Shown one piece after another: positions 48,231 through 60,276 of a stretch of DNA of 64,000 bases (position 1 is its first letter; every line of letters begins with the position of its first letter). This stretch comes from Musa acuminata AAA Group. Taxonomy: Eukaryota; Streptophyta; Magnoliopsida; Zingiberales; Musaceae. The notes under the pieces were generated by a model that saw only the letters and a program-made list of their open reading frames with translations, was not told where the DNA came from and did no database searches. The stretch lies in assembly GCF_036884655.1 (NCBI RefSeq), contig NC_088356.1:13664501-13728500 (forward strand), in the 5' to 3' direction. Both the position numbers and the translations under genes were made by a program.

Positions 48231-49060
48231 CAGTATCCAATACCCATGTATTATCATAAGAGTATGACAAATGGAGACTGATCATGAATGTACCTAAAGC
48301 TTCTCCAAGCTTCAATTTCACCCTCTCTATAAGGTACTCTTTGTAGTTTCTCTTCTTATGCTCATCTTTGCCATAGTGGAAGCATTGGCCTTTGCCCTTT
48401 GTTGGGTCCTTTTTATAACAATCTTTGCTTTACCCAGTCTACTTTACCCTTGTTCTTCTTAAGGGACTTTTCTTCATTCCTTTTCTTTCTAGTCTCACTA
48501 GTATAAAGAATTGGCTTCTTTTTATTGATAGTGCTCTCTGTCCCTCTTAACATATTGAGGAGCTTAGGGAGGGTCATTTCAAGCTTGTTCATATTAAAAT
48601 TTATAATGAACTATGAAAAGAAATCTGGTAGGGACTGAAGCATAAGATCCACACACAAGTTATCCTTTATGACCATTCCCAGACCTGTGACTTTCTCTAT
48701 CCACTCAATCATCTTTAGGACATGGTTCTGAACTAGTGTCCCCTTAGTCATCCTAGCACGAAACAAACTCTTGGATATCTCATATCACTGAGTCCTTCCC
48801 TATTCCTCAAATAATTTACAGATAAGTAGGAGAATAGATCTAGAATCCATCTTTTCATGCTGTCTCTATAATTTAGGAGTCATGAAGCCCAACATGTAAC
48901 ACTAAGCAAGAGTGGAGTTATCTATGTACTTCACGTAGCGAGCAATCTTATCCTTACTTGCCCCTTCCTTAGGCGTAGGCATCATTGTATCAAGGGCATA
49001 CGCGATTTTCTCCGCCATGAGAATAATTCTTAAGTTGCGAAGCTAATCCATATAATTTGG
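48231..49060 (-). pseudogene. Copia gag of element E
   Basis: Decayed minus-strand gag, no long ORF. A C-x2-C-type knuckle remnant lies near 48,355-48,400 on the minus strand, and a likely start lies near 49,015-49,060. Assigned by position and scattered wording. Confidence 0.5.
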
Positions 49061-50726
49061 ACTAATAAAATGGTTGACATCAAGTATGCCACGTAAGAGG
49101 TTTGAAAGCGATATTTCTAAAAATAAAGATATAGCAGAAATAAATAACATGCAAAGTTTGCATAAAAATAAATAAATAAGATATGGACTTGTATCTTAAT
49201 CTACTCCCATTATTTTCTCACGAAACACATAACTCCTTTTGGTATGTCAATTAAAGACCCCTAGCGGATCTCTAGTGCGGATCGGGATCCAATCGATATT
49301 TTAACGTAATCTCGAGGGACTCGACTAATCATGTTAAGCCCGTAAAGGTAGGCAACTCTTACCGATCATAGCTTCTTATGATTCTCGTCCTATTTAGCCT
49401 CTGAACCACTATGGTCCCGAGGGACTCGACCAACCATGATGTTCGGTTAAGTCAACACCATCGTTACAAGATGAGTTTGATTCGATGATACACCCTCAAG
49501 GGACTCGACTAAACATACAATGTCCTCAGGTCACCGGTGACATCTCTATGTTGTAGGTAAGATAGCGAATAGCGATATAGGTGAACCTTGAGGAACTCGA
49601 CCAACTCAACCTACGTCGAGAATTGGTCCCTACCTATAACGATGGTAGGCCACGTGGGTCAATCTAATTGCCTCACGTTTGCCGACTTAAAATTATTGAG
49701 AGAAGATTTTTATTTGGTCTCCTAATATGACATATCACACACATACATATTTAATATATATCTACATCACATGCAAATATATATACATATATAGTAGATG
49801 TACAAGCAATCATATATCATATGAGCAATCACACCAAATGATCATGGACCATAGCCTAATGTGATCAAGCCTGAGCCAATGAGCCTAATCACTCACTTCA
49901 AGATCTATGTGTGCAACGGTGCATCTCCATGCCTTGTGATCGTCCATCTCGTCCTTGTCGATTTTATCGGCATCTCTATGCATCACGATCATCCGTTTTG
50001 CAAGTCCCGTTATCGCTTCCATACTCCTGTTGTGCCTCCTCGTATGATTACAACTTAATCATGAGCACGTAGGCCTGACAATAAATAAGAAAAATAGAGA
50101 CTCGTAGGCCTTAATAATAATAATCACATCACATGTACACACATCATACGGTCCATGATCATCCGTCTACATTATACATCACATGTACACATCATCATCA
50201 TGTAGGACTACTAGATAATAATAATAATAATAAAATAAACTTTTAATTAATTAATATTTTTTGAAATTCTGGACATGTAGGAAATTTTTTGAATTGTTAG
50301 GGGTATTTTGATAATTTAGATAGAAAGGACATAACTCAAAATTTCTGAAATTCTAAGGGGTAAAACTAACTTTTGCTCAGGAAACCCTTACCCTCTTTCC
50401 CTACTACTGCATTGTGGCCGTCACCACCCCGCCGACAACGACCACTACATGGGGGGGGGGGGGGGGGGGGGGGGGCACCCGTACCCACCGATGGCTCACC
50501 CCCGGGCACTATGCTCACGGGTGAGAGCCACTATAGGCGAGCGCCCTTGCGAGCTAGTTGCCCACAGGCGAGTGCCGCCCCACGTAGGTGGCTCGCCCGT
50601 GGGTGTTATGCCTATAGGTGATGTCGCCCCTACGAGTGAGGGCCATTGCAGGTGATACTATTACGGGCGGTGTGCCCTTAGGCAGCACCCGTGGCTGCCA
50701 GCCCCTACAGGCTACCGGCCATCGAC
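49061..50726 (-). other. Leader-like region right of E gag
   Basis: No gene seen. It contains four spaced copies of a GAGGGACTCGAC-like motif (about 49,313, 49,418, 49,498 and 49,590), an AATAAT microsatellite at 50,217-50,235, a 25-base G-run at 50,451-50,475, and a GC-rich repeat-like stretch at 50,476-50,715. It is interpreted as the untranslated leader of E. Confidence 0.45.
50451..50475 (+). repeat. 25-base G homopolymer
   Basis: Uninterrupted G-run in a GC-rich context. It creates false ORFs with poly-Gly. Confidence 0.9.
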
Positions 50727-51063
50727 TGAATGGCCTTTATTCATGAATAAGCTCACAATTCTTAATATGATCCATTTTGGCTTAATGACCTTTATTCTTC
50801 AAAATGAGCTAAAAATTCATCTTTCTCTCAAAGTTGGACTTTCTCTTCATGGTTTGAATTTATTTGAATCATGTTGACCATTTTAGGCTTTTCTTGTATC
50901 CATAGAATCTTGACCGAGTCTTGACCAAATTACTCCTTCTAAATGCCTCCAATAAACAAGTTAAGGCTTCTTTTATCCTTTTAGCTTTAGTTCTTGTCAT
51001 TGGTCCTCCATGAATAGTAGAAGGTCTTTGGCAGAATTATGATCAACTTGATGGTTCATATCA
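50727..51063 (-). repeat. Probable 3' LTR of element J
   Basis: On the minus strand it starts TGATATGAACC right after a purine tract. A TG...CA-compatible end lies at 50,727 (about 337 bp). No second LTR is present to confirm the left boundary. Confidence 0.5.
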
Positions 51064-51078
51064 TTCCCCCTTTCTTCG
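51064..51078 (-). promoter_or_regulatory. Polypurine tract of element J
   Basis: On the minus strand GAAGAAAGGGGGAA, directly before the LTR start. Confidence 0.75.
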
Positions 51079-52174
51079 AAAGGATTCCTCCTCGAATCAA
51101 CCCTTTGTTAGCTGGTTGTTCTAGCTTATATGCAATGTCATTGATTTTTTGAATGACTCAAAATGGACCATCTCCTCTTGGCATTAGTTTAGACTTCCTT
51201 TGGCTAGGAAATCTTTTCTTCCTCAAGTGCAACCAAACCCAATCACCATGTTCAAATACTACTTGCTTTCAGCCTTTGTTGTGTTGTTTCTCATATTGTA
51301 GAGTTTTCTTTTCAATTTGTGTCCGAACCCTTTCATGCAATACTTTAACAAATCAACTTTTTGCTTACCATCCAAATTGACCTTTTCCAAAGGTAAAGGT
51401 AGCAAATCCATAGGAGTTAATGGATTGAACCCGTACATAACTTCAAATGGAGAATGGTTCGTTATAGTATGCACACTTCTATTATAAGCAAATTCCACAT
51501 ATGGCAAACATTCCGCCTAATTTTTTAAATTCTTTTGAATTATGGCCCTCAAAAATGTTGATAAAGTTTGATTTACCACCTCAGTTTGTCCATCTGTTTG
51601 CAAATGACAAGTGGTTGAATACAATAGTCTTGTACCTAACTTGTTCCAAAGTATGTTCCAAAAGTGACTAAGGAACTTCACATCTCTATCACTCATAATT
51701 GTATTTGGAATGCCATGTAATCTCATGATTTCTTTAAAGAACAGCCCCACAACGTGTTGCATCATCTGTTTTGTGGCAAGAAATAAAATGTGTCATCTTA
51801 CTAAAACTATCAATAATAACAAAAATAAAATCTCTCCCTCTGTTTGACCTAGGTAAACCCAAGACAAAATCCATCAATATATCAACCGAAGGCTCACTAG
51901 TTATAGGAAGAGGAGTATACAACCTATGAGGCATTACTTTAGATTTAGCTTGTTTATAAGTAATGCATTTATCACATAATCTCTCAATATCTCTTTTCAT
52001 GTTTGGCCAAAAGAAATGATCACTTAACACATCTAAAGTTTTTCTAACCCCAAAATGCCCCATTAAATCTCTAATATGTGCCTCTCTCACAAATAATTCT
52101 CTTATTAAACATTAAGGAACACAGCTTGTTTTCTTTGAAAAGAAAACCATCATGCCTAAAGAACCTGTTAAAAC
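51079..52174 (-). pseudogene. Integrase of chromovirus J
   Basis: Three open minus-strand blocks. The first, 51,734-52,090, has the zinc-finger end [11 protein letters not shown] and the first Asp in [11 protein letters not shown]. The second, 51,517-51,765, has [12 protein letters not shown] and [13 protein letters not shown]. The third, 51,259-51,507, has EFAYNRSVHTITNHSPFEV and YGFNPLTP. A frameshift separates the first two (about 51,750) and a stop (about 51,520) separates the second and third. The C-terminus ([12 protein letters not shown]) is followed by a deletion up to the polypurine tract. Confidence 0.87.
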
Positions 52175-53917
52175 TATTAGGATCAAGTTGGCACTAAGAG
52201 GAGGGGTAAATTAGTGCTATCATAAAACTTTATGTCGATTCAAAAATCTCGTTCGATAAAAGCCGATATCGAAAATAAGCTTGACTTAGAGTATACATTT
52301 ATAAGCGTAGTGAAAGTAGTAAGTAAAATAGTTTGCAATGAAAGTAAACAGCTTAAAGTAAATGCAAACAGAGTTTTATAGTGGTTCGGTCGTCGTGACC
52401 TACATCCATCCCCGATTCCTCTTCATTCGAGGCCATCAGTTTCTACTACCGATCTTCCTTCAATGGGCAAAGATCAATTATCCTTTTATACTCTTTTTCC
52501 TTTTGATAGGCTCAGGAGAGAACCTTTACAACATCTCTTTTAGGCCTCACTCCTCACTTAGAAAACTTCTAACTATAAGAGGAAGAGACTCTAAATCCTC
52601 AAAGAGTTTCCAATTTTCTCAAATATTCTTTCCTCCCTTTTCAACTCAATTTTATGCTCTTCCATATAAAAATAGCTGGGATATTTATAAACCCCAAATG
52701 ACCTCAAAATTGGAGCCAAAAAAGTTCTCACCCTAGGTTTTCCAGGTCTTGGTGATACCATCGCTTGTGTTGGGTGGTACCATTGCCTATAGCACTGACA
52801 CTTGGTGGTACCATCGCCTATAACACTGACATTGGGTAGTACCACCACCTATAGTACTGATATTGGGTGGTACCATCACCTAGTGTGGCGGTACTACCGC
52901 TTGACATAGTTTGGGAGACTGTGTCTAGACAGTACCACCGTTTGACATTAGGCGATACCACTGCCCAGTTTGACGGTACTATCGCTTGACACGATCTCGG
53001 AGATTGTGTCTTGGAGACTGAGCCTTTAGCGGTGCCACCGCTTGGACCAACAGTGCCACTACCTGACCCAACTTTTAGGTCATTGAATGGGCCTTTCTCT
53101 TGGCCCAAAATAATCCCACTTTAGGCCCAATTGGCCCCTAATTGAGTTGGCTTAATTACATTCTAAACCAACCCAATTACAACTAAAACTATTTCAATCT
53201 AGACAATCATTACAAAGCATTAATCATATGTTATGTAGCATGTCATTGGTTCATCGGTACTTCATCTAATCCTTTGGCGCATCGTCATCTTTTGTGGCCT
53301 TTTACCCAATTGTCATGTTGACTAAGATATGATGATCATACATGGTAGGATATAATATACTTTAATATTTTGATACTATAATAATTTAAAATATTTATGA
53401 TGATGCATGCAATGCAATGATATGTATATAATGTGTTACATATGATCATGATGCATATAATGTGTTGCATATGATTATGATTATAATTGTTTTGAGTTGA
53501 CTTCAAGGTTCTATCAATATGGCATATTGATAGGAGTTTTGTTTAAATTCCGTCATCAATTGGTTGTTATCATAAAAAAAGGGGAGATTGTTAAATCTCA
53601 AATTTTGATGATGAAACAAATTGATAGAGTTAATAATCCAATCGGCATATTGACCTCCATAATTCTGATCTCCTTAGTGTAATGTCCATTCTTCTAGGCC
53701 CAATACTCGAACTCATGGCATAAAACCTTCTACTGACATGTCGACCAATCCTTCGGCTCGACATCCAATCTTTTGACATGTTTCACTCTGGCCCAATATT
53801 GATTCTTCCTACTTTAATTATCTCTTCATGATCGAAGCTAGTCTTGTGTCACTCAAAACGCATATTAGATCATTAACTCTATCAATTAATTTCATTATCA
53901 AAATTCGAGATTCAATA
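52175..53917 (-). repeat. 3' LTR of element G with inverted internal segment
   Basis: Starts TATTAGGATCAAG (TG decayed to TA) and ends GATTCAATA. Minus-strand TATA box at 52,682-52,689; dyads of GGTACCACC type at 52,750-53,050. Positions about 53,324-53,633 are in the opposite orientation and are not normal LTR sequence. The LTR resumes at about 53,634 with a short repeat of CCAATTGTCATGTTGAC-like bases. Confidence 0.78.
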
Positions 53918-54155
53918 ATCTCTCCCTTTTTGATGATGACAACCAATTGATGACGGAGTTTAAACAAAACTCTCCCTATCAATATGCTATATTGATATAA
54001 CCTTAAATTCAAGTCAAAGCAATTATAATCATGATCATATGCAACATATTATATGCATATTATTGCATTGCATGCATCATCACAAATATTTCAAATCATT
54101 ATGGCATCAAAATATCAAAGTATATTACATCCTACCATGTATGATCATCATATCA
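53324..54155. repeat. Large imperfect inverted repeat (arms ~285-310 bp, loop ~238 bp)
   Basis: Left arm 53,324-53,633 (3' tract, polypurine tract, LTR start on the plus strand). Right arm 53,872-54,155 (the same sequence on the minus strand). Both contain CATACATGGTAGGAT, GCAATGCAATGATATG-like words, the TCAATATG palindrome and the polypurine tract. The left arm has one extra ~30-base duplication. Confidence 0.85.
53918..53930 (-). promoter_or_regulatory. Polypurine tract of element G
   Basis: Minus strand AAAAGGGAGAGAT directly before the LTR start. Confidence 0.75.
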
Positions 54156-55053
54156 TTATATCTTTTCCCCCTTTGTCATCAACAAAAAGGAGAAGTGCGA
54201 CTATCAAGTTTTAGAGAAATGAAAGCTTAGCTATTTAGTAAATTTCTCATCACTTTAGAACATACAAGCTACTGAGTTCTTTCTTCTCTTTTGAGTAGTG
54301 CAAGCTAGTAATTTTTTGCTCCCTTTGCAATGTTCGAGCCAGTAATTTTTGCTTCCTTTACAATGCGCAAGATAGCAATTTTTTGAGAATGTGTAGTTTA
54401 GTAAAGATTTTGCTTCTCTTGAGATAGCAACTTTTTTGCTTCTCTTTACAATATGCAAGCTAACACCTTTTTTGCTAATTTTTGTAATGAGTAAGCTCGC
54501 AATACATTTTCCTTTGAGATGTGTAAGCTTGCAAGTTTTGCCTTTCTTTGCAAGCTAGCAATTTTCTTTTCTTGAGATAGCAATTTTCTTTCCCCTTTTA
54601 TTATTGTAAAAAAGAATGAAAGAATACAATATTGAAGTTCATTTCCCTTTACATCAATTTTCAAATCATGACAAAAATAGATAACAAGGATAAATTTACA
54701 TTAATATTTTAATCATCAAAAATAAAAGATCAAGTCAAGAATATCAAAAGATCATGTATCATTTTTGACAAATTTCTTCTTTTCTAAATAGAAGGAATGA
54801 TAGGAAACAATCTTGATTTAAAAAGAAAACTCAAATCATAAAAATCAAGAAATCAATACCATGATCTAAAAAATGTATAAGAAGAGTTTATGCATTTGAG
54901 AGATTTAACATTCAAGTTAGTACTTTTGTTTGCCTAAATTTAACATTCAAGCTAATAATTTTCTTACTTCCCTTAGTCATTGTAAGAAAGAAGAAGTGGA
55001 GAATAATACAATGGTGCAATTCATTTTCTTCTAACATCAATGCTTCTAAGCAT
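54156..55053 (-). other. Non-coding 3' tract of element G
   Basis: AT-rich, no ORF. CCCCTTTGTCATCAACAAAAAGG at 54,167-54,190 is the complement of the polypurine-like motif. GCAAGCTAGCAA-like words run at 54,260-54,660. It ends AGCAT before LTR I. Confidence 0.6.
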
Positions 55054-55205
55054 TGTTGAATCTCGTATCTTGATGATGAAACCAATTGATAATTGTGTTT
55101 ATGTTTTAATCTGGATTTTGAGTGATGCAGGATGTTTCGATCAGGATGAGACAATTAAAGCAGGAAAAATCATGTTGTGCCGGAGGATAACATGTTAGAA
55201 TATTG
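55054..55205 (+). repeat. SIRE LTR I, first part
   Basis: Begins TGTTGAATCTCGTATC with no polypurine tract before it, so it is a 5' LTR or solo LTR inserted into G; the candidate left TSD is AGCAT. It is interrupted by H after TATTG. Confidence 0.82.
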
Positions 55206-57289
55206 TGTTAGGATCAAGAGCACTAAGAGGGGGGGTGAATTAGTACAGCGAAAATCTTTCGACGATACAAAAACGTTCGAACGATAAAAAGCGATTTCGG
55301 TGTGAAAGCCGATTCTAAGATTACTTTAACTTAAGATCAAGCGAGATGACGTTAAAGTCAATCAATGAAGGCAGTTTGCAGTTATGATGAAAACCAGAAT
55401 ATAAGCGCAAATTGAAATATGACGTTCATATGAAGAAACTGATTTACGTCTAAATGCTGATTCGTAAATCAATTGATTAGGCGAGATGCAGCTTAAGCAA
55501 GGATATAAAGGTAGTTTGCAGTTAAGATAGAAATCAAAATGTAAACGTAAACTAAAATATGATGATCGTACGAAAAAACAGATTTACGTCTAAACGCTGA
55601 TTCGGAAAGTGCAAAGCTTGAAACCCGATCGTATATGCATAGAAAGCAGTAAGCTTTAGAGGAGGTTTGCAGTAAAGATAATATGCTCAAAGTAAATGTA
55701 AACCGAGATTTAGAGTGGTTCGGTCAATCTTGACCTACTCCACTTTTAGCTTCCTCCACCGACGAGGTCATCGACGTCAACTAGAGGCCTTCCTTCAATA
55801 TGTGAAGGCCAACCACCCTTTTACAGTTTCACTCCTTTTGACGGGCTTAGGAGACAACCCTTACAGAATTTTCTCTCCTCTCTTTACAACTCAGAACTTG
55901 GAAGAACAGAGGGAGAAGAACTTTTGGCCTTTACAACAATTTTGAGCTCTAAGAATCACAGAAAAGGATCAAAATTTTGGTGTGTATTCTATGCTCTATC
56001 AATACTGAATGGGTGGGGTATTTATAGGCCCCAACCCAGTTCAAATTTGGAGCTCAAAACTGTCAATTCCCGAAATTCCGGGATCAGGCGGTTGCACCTC
56101 CTAACTGGAGCGGTTGCACCGCCTGGTAGAGCTCGAAGACTGAGCCTCTAGGCGGTGCCACCTCTGTCAGGGGTGGTTGCACCTCTTGCCAGAGCTCGAA
56201 GACCGAGCTCAGTCGGTGCCACCGCCTGACTGAGGCGGTTGCACCTCCTGCCAGAGCTCGAAGACCGAGCTCAGGCGGTGCTACCTCCTGTTAAGGGAGG
56301 TTGCACCGCCTAGTCTCGCTCGGAGACTGAGCCCAGGCGGTGCCACCTCCTGGCTGGGGCGGTTGCACTGCCCAGTCTTGCTCAGAGACTTAGCCCAGGC
56401 GGTGCCACCTCTTGGCTGGGGCGATTGCACCTCCAGCAGAAATCAGGGTCCGAATGGGTTGATCCATTCGGCCCAATTTGGGTTTTTCAGGGGCTCAATT
56501 GCCCCAAGATTAAGTTAATGGGATCACCTCCCATTTCCAACTTAATCATTGTGCTAACTACGATAGTCCCTAAGACATTTACTACAGCTTGCTCCGGTGC
56601 GTCAATCGCTTCTTCCGGTGAGCTTCTGGCGAACTTCCGTTGATCATCTGATGAACCCTCGGTGATGCTCCTGCGGACTTCCGACAAACTCCTGGACTTG
56701 CGACGATCCACTTGGCGAGTTCCGACGAGCTTCTTTGGTAAGCTCATGGACTTCTCGGATTTGTTCCCACAGAACCTCCGACGACTGTCCGAACTTTCGT
56801 CGAACTCTCGAACTCCCAACGTGATCATTGTCTTGACTCCAGCGCAACTCCTGCTGCATGTCTTTCTTCCATCGTAGTTAATCATGCACACTTAAAACAA
56901 AACTTTGATAGAGACAATTAATCCTAAGCAATTAACCAAGTTGTCTGGCATGTCATTGGTCCCTCGACGCTTCGTCCGATTCTTCGGCGCATCGTCCTCT
57001 CCTGCAGCCTATTGCCCAATCGGCCAATTGATTCCACAACTCTGATATCCTTGGCATAATACCCGCTCTTCTTGGCCCAATGCCCGAGTGCATGGCCCGA
57101 AGCTTTCTGTCGATACGTCGACCGATCCACCGGTCCGACGTCCAATCTTCTAACATGTTCCTCCGGCACAACATGATTTTCCTGCTTTAATTGTCTCATC
57201 CTGATCGAAGCATCCTGTGTCACTCAAAATGCAGATTAAATCATAAACATATATCAAGTAGTTTCATCATCAAAATACGAGATTCAACT
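55206..57289 (-). repeat. 3' LTR of element H
   Basis: TGTTAGGATCAAG to GATTCAACT; the last base is changed from the expected A. Minus-strand TATA box 56,019-56,026; dyad array 56,085-56,435. Confidence 0.92.
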
Positions 57290-57302
57290 ATCTCCCCCTT
57301 TT
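57290..57302 (-). promoter_or_regulatory. Polypurine tract of element H
   Basis: Minus strand AAAAAGGGGGAGA, directly before the LTR. Confidence 0.88.
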
Positions 57303-60110
57303 TGATGATGACAACCACTTGATGACGGAGTTAAACTTAACTCCCGGAGTTTAAATAAACTCCTCCTATCAATATGCCATATCGATAGAACCTTGAATTC
57401 AAACTGAATTCAAGTCATTGCAATATTCATCATGAATACTTGCAACACGTCATCATGAACTTATGCATAACATGTCATGTCATCAACATACTTCTCCCCT
57501 TTTGTCATCAACTATTCTTGTGTTTGGAATATAAGTTCAACTCATTGCATGAAAAACATAATATCCATTTTTACCATCATGCAAGTTTGCTATTATCAAA
57601 TGGTATGATATCAACATGTAAGATTGCAATGTAAGCTTTTGATATCGTAACGCAAACATTTCAAGTGTTTATCAATTGTAGCATTTCATCACATGGCAAG
57701 ATATCAATAAGTAAAGTTGCGATGCTAGTTCTTGATAATATAACCATGGCATAGAGCAATCATAGCATCAATTCATATATTTCTCCCCCTTTGTTGTCAA
57801 TAAAAAGGAGAACGATATAAGCAAATTTTAAATATAAGTGCGATGTCATAAGCAGGTTCATGTCATTTTTCAACAAAGAGTGATAAGATACCAAATATTC
57901 AAACATCTCAAGGAAAACATGACATGGAGATAGCTTTGAAAACTTCTTCCATTTTCTTTTTACATGAAGGAGGAAAGCTATTTCTGAGCTTACTCGAATG
58001 AAGTTAAAATTGATAAGATATTAAGGCATGCTTCATTTTTACAAGTATCAAGATATGTACATGAATCAAATCCTTGTACGTAAAAATGACTTCCTTTTTC
58101 AAGAAGAAATTTATAAGCAGGAATCATTTCATCAAATCCATTTCTCAAAACAAAATATTATTCGCATAATAAGTGTATGAGAGATGTATTTGCTAGTTGA
58201 TTCCATATGTCAAAAATCAATGATATGAATTAAACTTGATATGACATATGCTTATTAAGTCTGGAAGAGGATAATTCGAAAATCCAATTGTTAGGATACC
58301 AATAGTTAAGAGAATCCGAAAATGAAATTAACACTTTCATGCATTCAGACAAGGCTGTGCTATTGATTTTCAAATATAATCATGAGGACAAAAGATGCTT
58401 ATTATCATGGAAATTTTTGTATCCAAAGCACATAATTTCCAACCTGTTATTAGGGCATGTAATTATGTAAAATCATCATGGCAATCGAGTGATTTGATTA
58501 TTCAATCAAGAAAGTCCAAAAATTAATTTTAACAAGTTCAATCATTCGGACATATATTTGCCATAGTTTTTCAAATACAATCATGAAGATAAGACATGCT
58601 CATCATCATGGTAGTACGATAGCAAGTTTACAATATACAAGCTAGCAAAAAATTTTTAACATTTTAAGACACGCAAGCTAGCAATTTTCTCTTTGAGATA
58701 TACACATTAGCAACTCTTTCTCCCCCTATGTCATTGGTAAAAAGAAGGGAAGACCCTTTACATTAATTTCGAAATCATGACAAAGGTAGGTTTCAATCTT
58801 ATTTGTGCATCATTATATTTTCAAATTCGAACATGCACAATTTCAAAAACCTTATATTTCATTCATGCATGATACTGAATAAATCAATCAATATTATGAG
58901 CATATTATACATGATACTTAAATTTTTAACTATTTATCAACATTTTGATCATGATACCAAACATTCATCATTTAGAGTATTCATGACATTAAATCAACAT
59001 TTATAATACATCATTTTAGTAACAACTCATAGCATTTTAAATCATGATTTACATCATATGCAATACATCACATCATAATTAAAAAGCTCAAGTATTGCAT
59101 GCATCATTGCAAATCATAAATGCTTCATATCATGATGGTATCAATTTTGTCAAATTATATCCTACCATGTATGATCATAACTTTTCATTTGTATACATCA
59201 AAATAAATTAATGAATATTTCATGTATTCATATCATCACATAAGAAATATCAAGAAGAATTGGTAATGAGATTTACGAATCATGTAGACAAATTATGAAT
59301 ATTAAGAGACAAATTATGATTCTTTTTAGATAACTCAAATAGCAAAAAGAAAGAATCATAGTAAGTTATTTTGATTTATAAAAAGAATTCTCAAGTTATA
59401 ATTCTAAGAAATCACGATTCATTTCAATAAATTTCAATAAGAATACAAAGTAGGTGATCTTGATTCATAAATGATTGTAAGTTATAAATCATGGGAAATT
59501 AAGATCATGATTTCGATAAAACCCATTAAATTCAAATCATCAAAATCTCAACATTAATTTCAAGAGATTCAAAATGGCATAGATAATTTTATTAATCTCT
59601 TAGTGAAAAAGTCAATAAGGTAGAGAAAAATAAATTTTCAAGAAAAATACTTTTCTCTTTTTAGTTGTTTTAATTCATATGATTTTATTTCATTTATGCC
59701 AAACATGTAGTATGTTTTAAAATCGAAAGTGCAAGTTTTATTATGACAAAGATCAATAAGGCACTTTCATTACCGTAAAAATCGAAAATCGTAAGATTCA
59801 TCATCAATAATTATAAAACCAATAAACACGATTTTTAAAATCTCATGCATAGAATAAAATCATGGTATCAAAACATCATTATATCATCAAGCATGATTTC
59901 ATATTTTCAATCAAAATCATTTTGTTTGTTTATCATAAAATATGTATTTTTCATGATTATTTTCAGAACTACTAGCATGATCATAAATTTTACATTTTCA
60001 TCATATATATATATATATATATATTTTAAACATGTAATTTTTCAAGAAAATTAATTCTATACTAAAAAAGAAAATACATTATGAAGAGCATCATGTAATT
60101 TTGAAATAAA
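57303..60110 (-). other. ~2.8-kb AT-rich non-coding tract of element H
   Basis: No credible ORF. The palindromic block is at 57,320-57,395. Complementary polypurine-like motifs lie near 57,490, 57,782 and 58,722. AAGCTAGCAA-like words run at 58,640-58,690. An (AT)n microsatellite lies at 60,003-60,024. Aligns with the K tract. Confidence 0.7.
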
Positions 60111-60116
60111 TTAAGG

Positions 60117-60276
60117 GGGTTTTGATTACCTCATCGTTGAATATCGTTAAGGCGTAGTTTGCCACCTCGCCTTTCTTGATTTTCTCCTCGATTTTGGAGG
60201 AGCTCGATTCATCCCACTTTATGTTCTTCTTCTTTGGCCTCTTCCTTCGTTCAAGTTTATTGTTTATTTTAGATTT
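60117..60276 (-). pseudogene. Gag tail after the stop, element H
   Basis: In the minus-strand frame after the gag stop: lysine/arginine-rich residues, then WDESSSS and ANYALT, matching the K tail. The CCHC knuckle found at this place in C is missing. Confidence 0.6.

Larger units (their letters stand above)
43646..50726 (-). mobile_element. Angela/TAR-like Ty1/copia element E, 5' LTR missing
   Basis: A minus-strand copia element with 3' LTR (43,646-45,231), polypurine tract, decayed pol, gag and a long leader. No primer binding site or second LTR was found, so the 5' end is truncated or hidden by the chromovirus J fragment that begins near 50,727. The RT/RNase H wording (LVLYMDDILIIGND, MKDLGEASYILGI) fits the Angela/TAR/Tork part of copia. 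The right boundary is inferred. Confidence 0.75.
50727..52174 (-). mobile_element. Ty3/gypsy chromovirus fragment J (CRM/Galadriel-like integrase)
   Basis: Minus-strand 3' part of a gypsy element: integrase, polypurine tract and LTR. It is cut at 52,174 by SIRE element G; the rest lies beyond the window. The integrase wording ([35 protein letters not shown]) fits chromoviruses of the CRM/Galadriel kind. No centromeric claim can be made from this alone. Confidence 0.8.
52175..55053 (-). mobile_element. SIRE-like copia element G, 3' end
   Basis: Minus-strand 3' LTR (52,175-53,917) and the first part of the 3' non-coding tract. It is cut at 55,053 by the plus-strand SIRE LTR I, and the body lies beyond the window. 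Inserted in the integrase of J. The LTR contains an inverted copy of its own LTR start plus 3' tract. Confidence 0.8.

Noticed and set aside
50373..50655. Two ORFs with poly-Gly
   Set aside because: Created by the 25-G run.
49061..50726. 5' LTR of copia element E
   Set aside because: I searched for a copy of 43,646-45,231 and for a primer binding site here and found neither.
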